Assembly: GCF_011745365.1 (NCBI RefSeq)
Contig: NW_024468911.1
Coordinates: forward strand, 4,272,759 to 4,336,758
Direction: 5' to 3'
DNA: 64,000 bases
From: Cryphonectria parasitica EP155
Lineage: Eukaryota > Ascomycota > Sordariomycetes > Diaporthales > Cryphonectriaceae
Below are positions 47,301 through 59,293 of the stretch, piece after piece (positions within the stretch are counted from its first letter, which is position 1; every line of letters starts with the position of its first letter). Under the pieces are notes generated by a model. That model worked only from the letters and a program-made list of their open reading frames with translations, was not told where the DNA came from and ran no database searches. The translations under genes were made by a program, and so were the position numbers.

Positions 47301-47926
47301 TGGTAGAGCAGGGCGATCTTCGGGTGGCCTGTTTCGGAATAGAGGAAGGTGCTGGACTTGACGAACAGCTCGGATAATCTGACCGAGTCTGTCCATTCAA
47401 GCTCGTTTGCCTTGTTCTTGCGCGGGAGGAGCCTCAGCACGGAAAGCACTCCTTCCCACAGGTGCATCGCCATAAACCTGCCAGTTGGGTCGACGATGGC
47501 CCTGTCCTGGCTCTGAGAGTCGCGCATGTATTTCTCTGCTGCATCCTCAAATGACTGTGCCGTTTTGAGTTTTCTTTTCTCCTCGTCCCAGACCAAGGTG
47601 AAATACTGTGACCTGTCGGTACCGACGAAGAGCAGTTCGGTGGAGGAATCTTTGGGCCGTAGCCTCTGTATGATGGAGATGGTGCCGTTGATGACCTTTG
47701 AATGCCTTAATACCAGCTGGTGTGTTTCGGTGAGGCCGTATATCTCGAGCCGGTTCGCCTTGCTATAAGGAGAGATCGTCAGCATCAGCAACAAGAGGGA
47801 GAGTAATATCACCACCAGCTGCCATTCTTACGCCACAACCAGGCTCTCCTCGTCCTCGCCAAACAGTCTGATCTGGATAGCGTGGCGGATGCTGCTCGGC
47901 CGGTGAATGGGCGCAATGTACGCCAT
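44313..47926 (-). CDS. ddb1: DDB1 homologue (CPSF-A/WD-propeller adaptor of Cul4 ubiquitin ligase)
   Basis: Exons 47926-47832, 47762-44708 and 44612-44313 join in phase to 1149 aa, close to the about 1140 aa of DDB1. The N terminus (MAYIAPIHRPSSIRHAI) leads through intron 1 into ANRLEIYGLTETHQLVLRHS, the standard start of the first propeller. The C terminus has the conserved joint AFIGT/VEGAIYLFGTV across intron 2 and ends in a helical tail (VEDMRNYIEELKRMH). The family forms three beta-propellers and a helical tail and bridges Cul4 to substrate receptors. In Neurospora the orthologue (dim-8) acts in heterochromatin and DNA methylation. Intron 2 (44613-44707) contains a 14-nt G run (C on the sense strand) between donor and acceptor. 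The first ATG in the spliced frame was chosen as the start. Confidence 0.93.
44662..44675. repeat. 14-nt G run inside DDB1 intron 2
   Basis: The run is C14 in the pre-mRNA, about 50 nt before the acceptor. It may act as an extended pyrimidine tract. Confidence 0.85.
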
Positions 47927-48908
47927 AATTGCGAGGTCAGAGAGCGGGAAACCAGAAAAGGAAACAGAAAAAAGACAAATGCTACAAAGAGAAGGGGAAG
48001 AGTGAGGTGGACAAGATCGACTTGTCCATGACGAGCCGTTGCTAGAGTCTCGGCGATATGGATGGTACTCCGTCCTTTCCTTGCAGATCACTGCTCCCTT
48101 TCTTGTACCAGAGTGCTATCAAGCTAAGCTCCAAAGTCCGCTATAGCCAGATCGCGGGGTAAGTTGGCTGAAGCGGACCACCCATCCCTAGACCTTGCCG
48201 CTGGGCGCAACTGGTGCCACTAACATTGCAGCACTGTAGCACCACCACTACTGCTCTTAGGTCCCGCAGTGCGACTTTAGTGCGTCCTCCTCTACACAAC
48301 CCCCTGTAAACAAGCTCCTACTCAAGCTCAGGTTACTAGCTTATAGTGGGGACCATCCTGCAGTACTGTACATAGTATATTCTGTTTCTCCAGAGGATCA
48401 ACTAGACTTGTACTCCTCTCAGTGGTCAGCACTCAAGTGTTGAACAATTTTGGTCATCACGGTTCTATCTCATTACTCAATTTCTTCACTGATTGTATCA
48501 GCAAATAGTTGCTTTCCCCCCTCAAAGGGGAAATTGATGGATGAACAAAAGTTTGAACTGTCCCTAGACGCCAAGCATCACTTAATAATCTATTCTTATG
48601 GAATGATGTATGAGAAGGGAGTTGTTGGGCCGAACATCACCTCTGAAACTCCAGGGACAGCCATTTGTGCTGCTAGTGAGGCTGAACACCCATTGCGATA
48701 TGCTTGATGGCCTCCTCGACTGAACAAGGGGCGTTGAGACCAGGTTCCTCAGCAATGGACGTGAAGAAGCAGTGGAAGAAAAGGTGCCCTAGGTCCAAGG
48801 TGTACAACAGCACGGCTATACTACGTTAAGTAGCCTCAGCCACTGATAAATCATGAGGCCGACGGCAACAACATGACCAAGACGACAAAACTAAACTTGG
48901 TGAACAGA
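47927..48908. other. Intergenic region upstream of DDB1
   Basis: Promoter of DDB1 (minus) followed by the degraded upstream part of the AA9 relic. Some short pieces between 48640 and 48900 may be its lost N-terminal half, but I cannot align them. Confidence 0.4.
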
Positions 48909-49374
48909 TTCAAGATCTAGGAAGACGGGTACGACAGCGGTGTCTGGGGCACGTCCAAGATCATCAACAACGCGGGCCTGCAGCCTATCGCTATTCCGGC
49001 GTGCCTTGAGCCCGGCCAGTTCCTTTTGCGCGCTGAGATGGTTGCTCTGCACGCTGCTTCTACTTCTGGAGGTGCCCAGCTATATATGGAGTAGGCTACA
49101 CAAAGAGAGAAAGAGAGAGACGAGATATTGTTGAGTCAATATGCTGGCGACATTTGTCTCTCCAGATGCGCCCAGATCAATATTGTTGGAGGAACGAACT
49201 CTGCCTCGCCAGCGACCTACAACATTCCTGGTATCTATCATGTGTGTGCCTGCAACTTGTATACGCTTGCTTCGCCCATTATTCAACCTCTCGCTAGAAC
49301 ATACTCGTGACTGATAATAAGAACTCGCACAGGCCAATGATCCCGGTCTGTTCATCAACATATACTCGATGTGA
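48909..49374 (+). pseudogene. AA9 lytic polysaccharide monooxygenase (GH61) relic
   Basis: The C-terminal half of an AA9 enzyme is readable in three exon pieces (48909-49090, 49166-49241, 49333-49374), with still usable splice sites (GTAGGC...CTCCAG and GTGTGT...CACAG). Readable motifs include the [19 protein letters not shown] segment, [26 protein letters not shown], and the end ANDPGLFINIYSM followed by a stop. A TAG at 48918-48920 interrupts the frame right after FKI, where functional enzymes continue into the (D/E)xG segment. No start codon, signal peptide or N-terminal copper-binding His can be found upstream. AA9 enzymes cleave cellulose oxidatively; this copy cannot make the full active site. 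Confidence 0.8.
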
Positions 49375-49838
49375 GCTTTTCCTTCCCCTGCCGTGAAGCG
49401 GAAAGGGCCTTGTCTCTGAAAGCACTCGCCTCGCAGGACGCTCATCCTCACCGTACATTATTGCCGGTCTCGCCCTCTTTTCCTGCTAGCTAGAGGCCTC
49501 GTTGGGGTTGGAACAAGCTGTAGGATGAAGAGACATGCTTTGGATTATTGATAGGTGCTCAGCGGCGATTTAGCATCGTCTGCGGTATGTGAGAAATAGT
49601 GTCATTCAGGACGAGAAGAAATACGGCTAAGCTTAATAGTAACATCTCCAAAGGAAAGCCAATCAATTTCCATCAATACGACGAGTTGTCCATACCTCAT
49701 TTATCAGCCGCCCAAGATAACCTTCCAAAATTACTATCCAGATCGCCGACGTGTATTATATAATTTGAAAATCCACCCGCCCCAACATTACTTCCTCTTC
49801 GTCTTCTTTCTTTCTTTCTTTCTCCTCTTCTCCATTCC
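49375..49838. other. Intergenic region
   Basis: 464 bp between the AA9 relic and the stop of the PLD-like gene. CT-rich 3' UTR-like sequence near 49790-49830; no gene. Confidence 0.5.
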
Positions 49839-52401
49839 CTAGAATCCGCCGACACCCTGCACCCTCTTGATGGCGCCCGTGATGCCCTTAGCCCACGCAA
49901 ACCGCCCCGGATCGACTCCAATGGCCCCGTCCGCCATGTTCCCTTGGTCATCCGTCCAGATCCCCGTCTCCTTGTTCAGCGCACCATAGATGTGTGTGTT
50001 CTGGTTCCGCCGCAGCCCGTCGATCCAAGCGCGGCACACCTGCTCGCTTTCCAGCAGCACATTGATCTCCTGGCTGTGGAACCAGGACTGCGTGTCCTGG
50101 TTGCCGTTGCCCTGGATGCCGATGCGCTCGTCCACGATCATCAGCTTGATGTGGCAGCTGCGCTTCTTCTTCTCCTGGATGATGGGCTTGGTCTGGTCCT
50201 TGGCGACGTACCAGAAGTAGTGCAGGCGGTCCTTGGCGGGGCCGGACAGTGAAGTGTACAGCTTGTGGGCGATCATATCATTGTGGCCGCCTTGCATCGG
50301 CAGCAGCTCACCCGAGTCGTTGTAGCCTAGGCAGATGTAGCAGTACACATCGATGCCGCGCTCACAGGCAGCGATGATCTCCGGGACGAGCGGCTCTGCG
50401 TTCAGGGTCGGGGACTGGATGAAGACGCTCTTCTTGGCGTTGCGCAGGGCCGAGAGCCAGGCTGCATTTTGGGGCATCGAGACCGACTTGTGGTTGGGTG
50501 TGCCGTAGGGCGCGCGGTTGACCATGGCGATGGGAAAAGGCTCGTGCACAGTATGGGGGATGTACGGCGTCATCTCGTCTTCGGGCGCACACTCGGGCGC
50601 GTCGGCGGGGAATCCGACGTTAATTGTGTGGTTCAGGTGGCGGTTCACAGCCTGAAGCTGCGTTTCTCCCTGCTTTGCAGACACGGATGCCTGCACGCGG
50701 AGAACTTCGCCCGCAATGTTGTCATCATAATGCTGGTCGTCGGCAGTAAGCTCCGGTAGTGAATCCGAGGCTCCTGTGGGCAACGGTACATGATTTCCCG
50801 GCTGCTGACCCGCATTTAAGAAGGCTGTCGTGCCTTGGTCAGCTGCATTGGTGGCATTGGTTGCCTGACCTTGTCCGCCGGCAATCTGCGGCGCCCCCTC
50901 TGTGGATCCGTTCTGGTGACCTGGCACAACGCTTTCGGTCGTAGATGGGCCTGTGACCACATCGGCGCGCTGCGTATCATCGCTCTGCAGTTGATGTTGG
51001 CTACCGTCGACATGGCCGGGCTGCTGTGCCTGCTGCTGCTGCTGTGGTTGTCCTCCGTTGCGGCTATAATCGTAGGCTGTCCGCTGCTGCATCTTTGCTG
51101 GATCAACCACGGCGTTGTGACCACGAATAGAGCCGTTCGGCCCAAATAAACCCTTATGGGACTCGTCGAAGCAAGAGAGACCGCCCTGGGTGGCAGGAGA
51201 GTTGTGGCTCGGCAGCGGGGGTTCAAGGCCCTTGTGCCACGAGATCAGAGCCATGTCGTACAACGAGTCCACGATCGGGCCCTCCATGTGCACCATCATC
51301 TCGAGGTTCTCATTGTCCTGGATGTTGTTGCTCTGCAAGATGGCGATCTTCCTATCAACAATCATGTACTTGCAGTGAAACGTTCCGAGGAGTGGATGGT
51401 GGTAATTCATGACCTGCAGGTCAATGTTGGGAATCTCGTGCGGTGCCGGGATCTTAACCTTGGGTCCGGTGAACTCCTTCTCTGAGACGACGTAGTGAGG
51501 CTCAACCAGTTGCTTTGGGCTGCCTCTGTCGTAAATCAGCTTGAAGACGACCTTGGTGCCCCTCTCACCTGCCCGGCGCGACAGCTCCCGCATGGCATCG
51601 GTGATGAACTTGGATGCCGTACTGTTGGCCCAGTAGTTGGTGGCGAGGAAAACCTCCTTCTCGGCCCTGACGATGCAGTTGGCCATGTGCCTTACAATGT
51701 CTGGGATCCTAGGACGCAATTGAATTTTTAATATGTCATCAAAGCCAAAACCTTGGTATAGGGAGTACTTACGTTGAGATGACTGTCAGGGGCAATACAC
51801 CACAGCTGCCCATAAGAGACGGACTGACAACGCCGTGCGCCGGATTTCCCTTGAGAGACATGATTGCATCATGATAAATCTACCATTGCTGTTAGCTGTA
51901 TGGTCTGACCGAGTGGACGCTTCTTCCTCTCTCCCGCTTTCTTCTCTTTTGTCTTTGAGAATAAATCCTCACCTTCAGGAACAATTCGCTCGGTTGTGTC
52001 GGACCCCAATGTCCACACTCGGCAGCCCGTTCCAGGTGATCATTTTCGTCGTGCTTGTCCACGTGATTGCCAGTGTGGTGACCGTACAACTCCTTCCACG
52101 CCTTTCCTGGCGCCATGGAGGGATCCTTGGCCAACAAAGACGAGACACTCTCTGGATTGATGAACAGCTTGTACATCTGGTCGCTGATCGGGCCATTGAA
52201 CACCAGCCCCTCCTTGGCGTCGTGCTCCGTCGCTTCCCCAGACATATTTTCTCCCGTCATCTTCTCACTACTGCTGTTCAGAATATCTTTTCTCTGTCGT
52301 GGGGTGGTGACTGCTCGGTAAGGCAGCTCAACGAGCGTTTGATACACAAAACTTCCCAGGTTCGAAAGTGGCTTGCCGCTGGCGTTGGGATCTTTCGTCA
52401 T
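49839..52401 (-). CDS. Phospholipase D-superfamily protein, 801 aa
   Basis: Exons 52401-51973, 51879-51773 and 51708-49839 join in phase; intron 1 has a GCTAAC branch. It has two HKD motifs in PLD order: HCKYMIVDRK in the N-terminal half and HIKLMIVDERIGIQGNGNQD in the C-terminal half. They flank a long Gln/Asn/Gly-rich disordered insert (about 51070-50740) that contains QQQQQQ-type stretches. Residues around AIMSLKGNPAHGVVSPSLMG and CIVRAEKEVFLATNYWANS match the fungal family often labelled phospholipase D/transphosphatidylase or cardiolipin-synthase-like. The reaction is phosphodiester cleavage or transfer on a phospholipid; the exact substrate is unknown. There is no clear signal peptide or membrane helix. 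The start MTKDPNASGKP was chosen as the first ATG before the conserved region. Confidence 0.85.
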
Positions 52402-53432
52402 GGTGAAAAAGAGAAAGAGACCGAGAGCGGTCTGCGGCCTAGTATAAGAGATGGTGGGTTGCCTTATGTAGGTACTGAGGCGCAAGATGGGCGGGCTGCC
52501 TTGCATGCAGGTTCTGGACTCCGCCGTGTGGGTGCTGACGCAGGAAGTAGTATCCACACCACACTTTGAAAGGTGGGAGGGGCCACGCAGCCACCTTGCC
52601 GACACACAAGTTTTCGTACTATTTAGTGTAGTAGTTGGGCCTGTAGAGGGGCGAGCGATGATGAGGTTCGGAGAGATCCGCAGGGTCTCAGGCCAAGCTT
52701 TCGCCAAGATCCGCGGCTCAGGTCCCAGCAACGACGTCAGTGCAATGCTTGTCCTTGACTAAAGCTGGGGTACGTAGTAGTCTTTGGCCTCTGGGTGCTG
52801 GCCAGAATTATGTGCCGTGAGCCGAACAGATTGGTATTGATTGGGTGGTTTTGGGAAAATCATAAAGCCATTGCGTCCTTTCCCAAGTGGCTAAAAAGAA
52901 TGGTGCATGATGAGTGAGGACCTTGCTTTCAGGTTTGTTTAGTGTGCCATTGCAAGTGTGCCATTGCGCTGACGTCACAACGGGCAGACCAAATGCAGCA
53001 CATACTTGTTAAAACGTTGGAGCTAAGTATGGCGTAAGATAAACAAGGTTGAGTTGAAGCTTCTCTGGCTAAAACAGAATACATACCCTCCTATGCTGCT
53101 ACACAGCCAGATTCACGGCGCCTCTGAAACGCATGCAAGCCACACACACTCACAAACAGCTCCGATTTGCCGGGTTATTTGTATGTATAAATGGAAGGAA
53201 TTGTGATTTATCTGCTGTAACATTTGCCAAATGCCAATTCGCTTGATTCAATTGATACCTAAAATCTGCCGACATCCATCATCCAAAGACACAGATTGAC
53301 AACATTGAAAAACCTAAACGACCGGAACAGGTCAGAAGACACGCAGGGGCGCGCGCCCCTCTCCTGGCTCCCACTGTCCCAAAAGCAAATCAGATGTTAT
53401 ACACACTTGTTGCAGTTCGTCAGATGCTGTGT
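52402..53432. other. Intergenic region
   Basis: About 1.0 kb: promoter of the PLD-like gene and 3' side of the M28 peptidase gene. No gene or repeat recognised. Confidence 0.5.
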
Positions 53433-54895
53433 CTACAGCTCGTCCACCGCACCGCCGCCCTGAAGCTTCACAAAGTTTGTAGAAGCAAGCTCATACTGGA
53501 ATTCATTAGAATTAGCTTCTGGACAATGGTAATGAGAAGACTCTCAAGAGGGCCACCTACTGTAAAGGCCAGCGTCATCTTGGCGTGCTGGAGCATGTGG
53601 TCAAACGAGAGATACTTCAATACATCGTCGGTAGAGTGGATATGGTTATCACTGTCCTCGAAAGCTGACTCGATGACAAAAGCCGAGGGATAGCCAGCCT
53701 TGGAGGCAGACGCGTGGTCGCTACAAGCATACCCGCACTTGGTCTCAACAAAAGGGATGTCGCAGTACTCCACAATGATCTTCTTGATGAACTCGGTGAG
53801 CTTCTTGTCGACGTAGTCGACAATCACGCCAACACTCTCTGGCTTGCCTGCATCAACCGTGCGCTGGACGAAGCCGGTCATGTCCTGTTGCAGCATAGCT
53901 TTGATATCTCGACCGTTCCGCTCGTAGTCTGCGAAGATGGCTTGGCTTCCCAGGAGACCACCTTCTTCGGCCGAGTACCAGTGAAACTCCTAAAGGCACA
54001 GAAACTGTCAGAGAAACAATACGACTGAGAGGGATCAATAACAACGAGGGCGGTGTTTCCACATACGACTGTGTTCTCCAGCTCTCCATTTTGCACTGCG
54101 TCCGAAGTCAGGAATACCCGGAACGCCTCCAGAATCGTGACAGTCCCGCTACCATCATCGTCCGCACCCGGCGCCGCAAGAATCGATGGCAGCCAGAGGT
54201 TGATAGAGTCCTGGTGGGCGGCAACCACAACCGTAGAGTTGGTCTGCCCAGGGATCGTGGCGATGATGGACGACTGCTGCCAGCTGTGGGGAAAAGGCTC
54301 CGCATATATACTCTCTACGCCAGACTCATGGATGATATCCTTGATCTGCTGCAGCAGCCACTCGGATGACTGCTTTCCGTAGTCTGACTTGTAATATCTC
54401 GTGTGGAAGGACGTGAACTTCTCGAGGTTGTCGTGCATGTTCGTCTTCGACAGGTTCTTGAGGAGGGGCTTGACTTCATCCTGGAAAGCTACCTTGGCAG
54501 GGAAGACGACGCTCGATTGGGCGTTGAGGCGAGATGCGCCGAGGTACTGCGTGTCGGTGATGTCCATAAAACGCTGGCCGTTCTATTTTGGGAGAATCAA
54601 GGTCAGTATTGGAGTGCGAGATCCGCCTCGGTGAGGTAGGCAATCATGCTTCGCATTCTACCATCAACTGCTGTCAAGAAGATGAGTCAAAACCTACACG
54701 CCTCAGCTCCCACTTCTCCTCCTCCGAAACCCATCGCGTGTCGCCAGGCCCCAACTCGATCAGGTACTGTTCGGTTGCCTCGGCCCAGACGCCGTCGGGG
54801 TAGAGCTGTACATTGTCGCCTTCGTTCGCCTCAACGAAACGACCCGCGACAGCTGGCGCTAGTAATGCGATAACGGATGATGCGGCGACCTTCAT
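53433..54895 (-). CDS. Secreted M28 leucine-type aminopeptidase, 401 aa
   Basis: Exons 54895-54698, 54582-54067, 53989-53561 and 53495-53433 join in phase; the last is a 63-bp exon recovered by its [10 protein letters not shown] end. A signal peptide ([18 protein letters not shown]) and a propeptide-like segment (residues about 19-85) precede the peptidase unit. The two-zinc site is complete: VAAHQDS (His), GADDDGSGT (Asp), SAEEGGL (catalytic and bridging Glu), QDMTG (Asp) and HIHSTDD (His). [11 protein letters not shown] carries the paired Cys and the nearby conserved motif of fungal Lap1-type enzymes. It would remove N-terminal residues from peptides outside the cell. Overall length fits the 380-400 aa of this class. 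Confidence 0.93.
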
Positions 54896-55305
54896 GATGT
54901 CTAAAGAGGTGTTGGAAGCAGTGATGGTGGTGTGGGTTGTGAATGAAAGTCGACGGAGGACTGATCACAAGTGCTGTTTGGAGGTGACCCCTTATCTGCT
55001 GTCTTATCACTATGACTGTAGGTGTTCAGCCAATATATGACGGGAAAATGTTAGCGTTTGGCCCAATTAGAAGCTCTGATTTTATGTACCAGGGGGCATG
55101 GAGCTCCGGGGATAATTTTGGTCATCCCAGGCAGCACATGACGCAACACCCTGAAACAGTGATCAGGCGTGCCAGTCAGCAGCAGCCCCTTGCTGATGTC
55201 CAACCAGTACTGTGTTAGTAAGTAGTTACGACTTGGGAACCCAGCACCAGCCATCTAGACCCAGGCCTACACATAATAAAAATACACCCAGATCTTAAAT
55301 ACTAT

Positions 55306-55622
55306 TGTTGTGGTGGCCAGGGTGGTAGTCCGTAGGACATGGAGTACAGTGGGTCAAGGGTCCTCATACATATAAAGGATACCACCCACTTTTCAAATTC
55401 TTTAGCTATAGGCAACAAAAAAGCATCCTTTTCTCTTCTTTTCAATTTTGAACCCTTTGGACAGGTCTAAGACAGGTTTTTCACCCTGTTCTTGTGCCCG
55501 TGTGGCCTTAGTTTGCTGTCCTCATCTGTACAGGCACGCTTGGGTTGCACGAGCCCTTGCCCATTGCTTCGGCGGCTGTTCGTTCCTTCTTTCGAGGGCG
55601 ACGGCGCCCTAGTTCTGGTTCA
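55306..55622 (+). mobile_element. Solo LTR-like element, copy B (317 bp)
   Basis: Begins TGTTGTGGTGGCC and ends CTAGTTCTGGTTCA. It is flanked by a perfect 4-bp duplication ctat (55302-55305 and 55623-55626). It has TATA-like ACATATAAAGG and the same ordered blocks as copy A at 13102-13381, in inverse orientation, about 42 kb apart. No gag/pol is next to it. The copies have diverged by many substitutions and small indels, and this one is 37 bp longer, so the insertions are old or come from different subfamily members. Confidence 0.78.
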
Positions 55623-55663
55623 CTATTTATTTACTTAAGGCTCAGAAAGGTGTGTGTGTGTGT

Positions 55664-55676
55664 GGGGGGGGGGGGG
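55664..55676. repeat. G run (13 nt) following a (TG)n tract
   Basis: A TG repeat and 13 G lie 42 bp beyond LTR copy B. Confidence 0.85.
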
Positions 55677-58084
55677 AAGGCGGTTTAACAAAAACAAAAA
55701 AGCCAGCAGATTTTCCCATCACTAGCTGTGCAGTGGTTTCCCTGGAAGACGCCGAAATCACAGCTAAGTATGACTGAGAAAGCACTTGCACAGAACTGCG
55801 CATCATCGTATTTTCCTCAATAAGGTGAAAAGTTCCAAGGGTAACTTCGAACACTTCTATTAAAAAAAAAAATCATCAAAAACGTGTAAAGACCTCAAGG
55901 GAGAGGCTGAACAGGCATGTCTTTATTAGTACCCAGATGCCATGAGGCGTTGAATTGCCTGTAAGCTGTCACAAAGACAGGTAAGGACTTCTTCTTGACT
56001 ATTATAGCCAAGAGCATTCATGTTCAGAAGATCTCGCCCTGGCATGTATGTGTGTGTATTCACATATTGAAATATTTTATGAAGAAGATAGTGAACTGCC
56101 TCTCATGTGCACAATGGTATGAGCACAGGATTGCTTGTCGGTCGGGTCTTTGGCTGCGAGGCTGATAGCAGGACGGCAGCCTTGTCTAAGTGCTCTTTAG
56201 CTGTGCCCGGACATCGGAGTAATGACATGGCTTGCTCATCTGTTGTATCAAAGCACTCATGCTATTGTCAGGGGAACGAAAGGGAAGAAAGAGAAGAAAA
56301 AAAGCAATCCGAATGACTTTGTGCATGAAGAATGCTCCGCTTGCAATTCATATTGCCAATTTGTAGAGAGTTCCAGCTTGAGACTTACTGAACGGTGGTA
56401 CTATAGTATCCATGCTTTAGTTATACTGTTATATGCATTGACACAGGGATGTCTTGACTCTAGTGCACTGTTGAGATGAACACATCCGAGGAGCAGCAAT
56501 GGACCTGCAAGGCACAGATATTCATCACTCATTATAGCAACGTGAGTCTGTCAGGCGCCATGAACTCCTCATGATTTGGAAACTTTGGCATGAACTCGCG
56601 GGGTTGTCAAGATGCATGTTACCTACCAAGCCAGCACAACTTGGTTCGGAAGCACGAACTGGACTGACTACTCCATCCGGGACCCTCAGCCCTTACATTC
56701 ATGTCCAATAGCAGTCATTTCCCGCTGTGAGGAACATGGTCCTCAGTTCTTCCTTTACCTTCATCGCCATCTTCACCTTCCTACCTTTGCCAAGCTTACC
56801 TGCCCTACTACGACAGGGATGGCGATCGAGACACACACGAGGGCCCGAGGAGACCACGAGCGAAAGAGGTCCAAATTGCTACCTCAAGCCCTGGCATGAG
56901 TTCTGGATTGCCTGTAACCTTGTTTGAATCAGAGACTACATACCAAACTAATGACCATGTTGCCATGTAGTGTACCACATGCGATGGTACTTTTGATTAA
57001 TGACATACCCATGTCTGGTCCGAATACTACCAAATAATCTGCGCTTATATGCAATGTTACCACCCCAGCCCCCTCTTCCTGTACAATGCGTGCCATCCTT
57101 AGCCCTACCACTACCTCATCTGCAAGGTGATCGCAGAGAGGGCTTTGTTTTCTTTGTTTCTTCTGGGTCTGGGATCCAAATGAATCCGATCTCAGGTTCA
57201 CCTATGCTTTGTTCCCACAGCAGTTCGTCCCATCGCCGTTGCATTCCAGGAACGCCTCCACCTCGCATGACGATCTCTCTGCACGGAAGAACTATGCAAA
57301 CATGACGATCTGCGGGTGGTTGTATGGCGTTAGGAGCACTAACCTTGAGAGTTGGGGCAGGGTATCCTTGGGGCATCCTGACAGGCCCTCTTCGTTCCCT
57401 GCAACTAGGACGAGGTTCCCCTCTCTCCCCCAGGTTCCCCGCATTCTCCGGATCCCGCTAGCTGGGTAGGCGCTCCTGTTGGCAACACAAAGTTCTTTCG
57501 TCTCTTTTTTTGTCTCTCTTCCTCTCTCTTCCTTTTGCCCTTGCTGGGCCTTGTGCGACCGCGAGCGCGAACAAGCTGTGTTCCTTGTCCAGTGGAAGAA
57601 TTTCTGATTTTTGATTAGGGCACATGACCCTTGGGGGCAGAGTGGATCGTCATCCTATAGCCGCCCGAATGGTTGCTTCTTGCGTCCCTCATTTCCCCCT
57701 CGGCCCTTCTTCCTGCGTTGGCTCACCGTATGTCTCTCGTTAGGCGGTGGCCAGGTGCAGACCACATGCAGGGAGGGTCTTCTCTGGGGGATTGTTGTTG
57801 GAGGAACTTGGAGTAGCACCAACTTCGGGGAACATCTGCCCGCTTCTCGTGTTGGCCGTGTTGACTCGAGGCGGCAGGATGATCTGAATGGTACGTCACT
57901 AGGCAGGACATCCTGGACAGCGATCCCCTCATAAGAAGTGCCTCGAGCCCCCCTCTCCAAGAGCAGGTCAGGTCGAGAGCAGCTCTCTGGCCTGTCTGTT
58001 GTGCTTGTGCATCTGGGTTGGTACGGTTCACCAAAGAACAAGAACTGCTTGCGTCAGACCTGCTTGCATCCATCCACAGATAAA

Positions 58085-59293
58085 ATGTTGTCCTCCAAGT
58101 TGGCTCTTTTCTGCTGCACGGCACTGCTCCGAGCCGTCAACGCCCAGACAGCCACGACGTCTGGGCCTCTGACCTCGTACACGCTGACGGCCGACAACAT
58201 CACGGCCGTCTTCATACCCTATGGAGCCCGCCTGACCCATCTGCTCGTGCCTGACCGGAATGGCGACTTCCAGGATGTGGTGGCAGGCTACGACAACGCC
58301 AGCCAGTACCCAGTCGACACCGCGACCAACCACACATACTTTGGTCCCGTCGTGGGTCGCTATGCCAACAGGATCAAGAATGGCACGTTTACCCTGGACG
58401 GCGTGACGTCGCACATCCCAGAGAACGAGAACGACGGCCACGACACGCTCCACGGCGGCACGGTGGGCTACGACGCGCGCAACTGGACCGTAACCTCGTA
58501 CACCAACGAGTCCATCACATTCACGCTGCTGGATGAGGCCTTTGAGGGCTTTCCGGGCACCGTCCTCACCCACGCCACCTACACGGTGAGCAACACCATC
58601 CAGGGCTCTGCGTGGGGCCTGTCCCACCCCAGGATCACCATGAAGACGACCTCGTTCGCCCTCGACCAGCCCACGCCCATCATGCTGGCCAACCACATCT
58701 ACTGGAACCTGAACGCCTGGAAGGACGAGACGATCCTCAACGACACGACGCTGTGGATGCCCTACGCGCGGCGCTACATCGGCATCGACAACATCGAGGT
58801 GCCCAACGGGACCATCTCGACGGTCGCCTCGCACCCGGTGCTGGACTTTACCGCGCCCAAGCTGGTCGGCGCCGACATCAGCGGCGCCGTCGACTACTGC
58901 GGGCTGGGCTGCACAGGCTACGACAACGCCTTCATCCTCGACCGGCCCGCGGACGCAGGGCCCACCTCGTCCAACTTCCCCGTCCTGTCAACCTGGTCGT
59001 CCACCACCGGCATCCGCCTGGACATCAGCACCAACCAGCAGGGCCTGCAGATCTACAGCTGCAACGGCCAGAACGGCACCATCCCCATCAAGCCCAGCCA
59101 GATCGCCCGCAACACCGATGCCCCCGACGGCGGCGCCAAGTTCGTCAACAAGTACGGCTGCATGGTCATCGAGACCCAGGGCTGGATCGATGCCGTTAAC
59201 AACCCGCAGTGGGGCCTGACCGACTACTGGTACAGCGACCCGAGCACACAGCCCAACGTCATGTATGCTACCTATGACTTTACCACCTTCTGA
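58085..59293 (+). CDS. Secreted aldose 1-epimerase (mutarotase), 402 aa
   Basis: Unspliced gene starting MLSSKLALFCCTALLRAVNAQ, a signal peptide ending near AVNA. The mutarotase fold follows with FIPYGARLTHLLVPDRNGDFQDVVAGYD, then GPVVGRYANRI, then HDTLHGGTVGYDARNWT (catalytic His region), then NHIYWNLNAW, LDFT, and the C-terminal ETQGWIDAVNN segment holding the likely catalytic Glu. The family interconverts alpha and beta anomers of aldoses. More than ten N-glycosylation sequons (for example NHT, NGT, NES, NDT) fit a secreted glycoprotein. A minus-strand open frame of 268 codons overlaps it and is a by-product of the GC-rich codon use. Confidence 0.93.
   Translation: MLSSKLALFCCTALLRAVNAQTATTSGPLTSYTLTADNITAVFIPYGARLTHLLVPDRNGDFQDVVAGYDNASQYPVDTATNHTYFGPVVGRYANRIKNGTFTLDGVTSHIPENENDGHDTLHGGTVGYDARNWTVTSYTNESITFTLLDEAFEGFPGTVLTHATYTVSNTIQGSAWGLSHPRITMKTTSFALDQPTPIMLANHIYWNLNAWKDETILNDTTLWMPYARRYIGIDNIEVPNGTISTVASHPVLDFTAPKLVGADISGAVDYCGLGCTGYDNAFILDRPADAGPTSSNFPVLSTWSSTTGIRLDISTNQQGLQIYSCNGQNGTIPIKPSQIARNTDAPDGGAKFVNKYGCMVIETQGWIDAVNNPQWGLTDYWYSDPSTQPNVMYATYDFTTF

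Larger units (their letters stand above)
54896..58084. other. 3.2-kb gene-free stretch
   Basis: It includes the LTR-like copy B and a run of 13 G right after it. Between 55.7 and 58.0 kb I see only short or antisense frames without family motifs. The last 400 bp are the promoter of the mutarotase gene. Confidence 0.45.

Noticed and set aside
58028..58834. Minus-strand 268-codon frame
   Set aside because: It is a shadow of the mutarotase gene; its composition (Val/Gly/Arg-rich) reflects reverse-strand codons.
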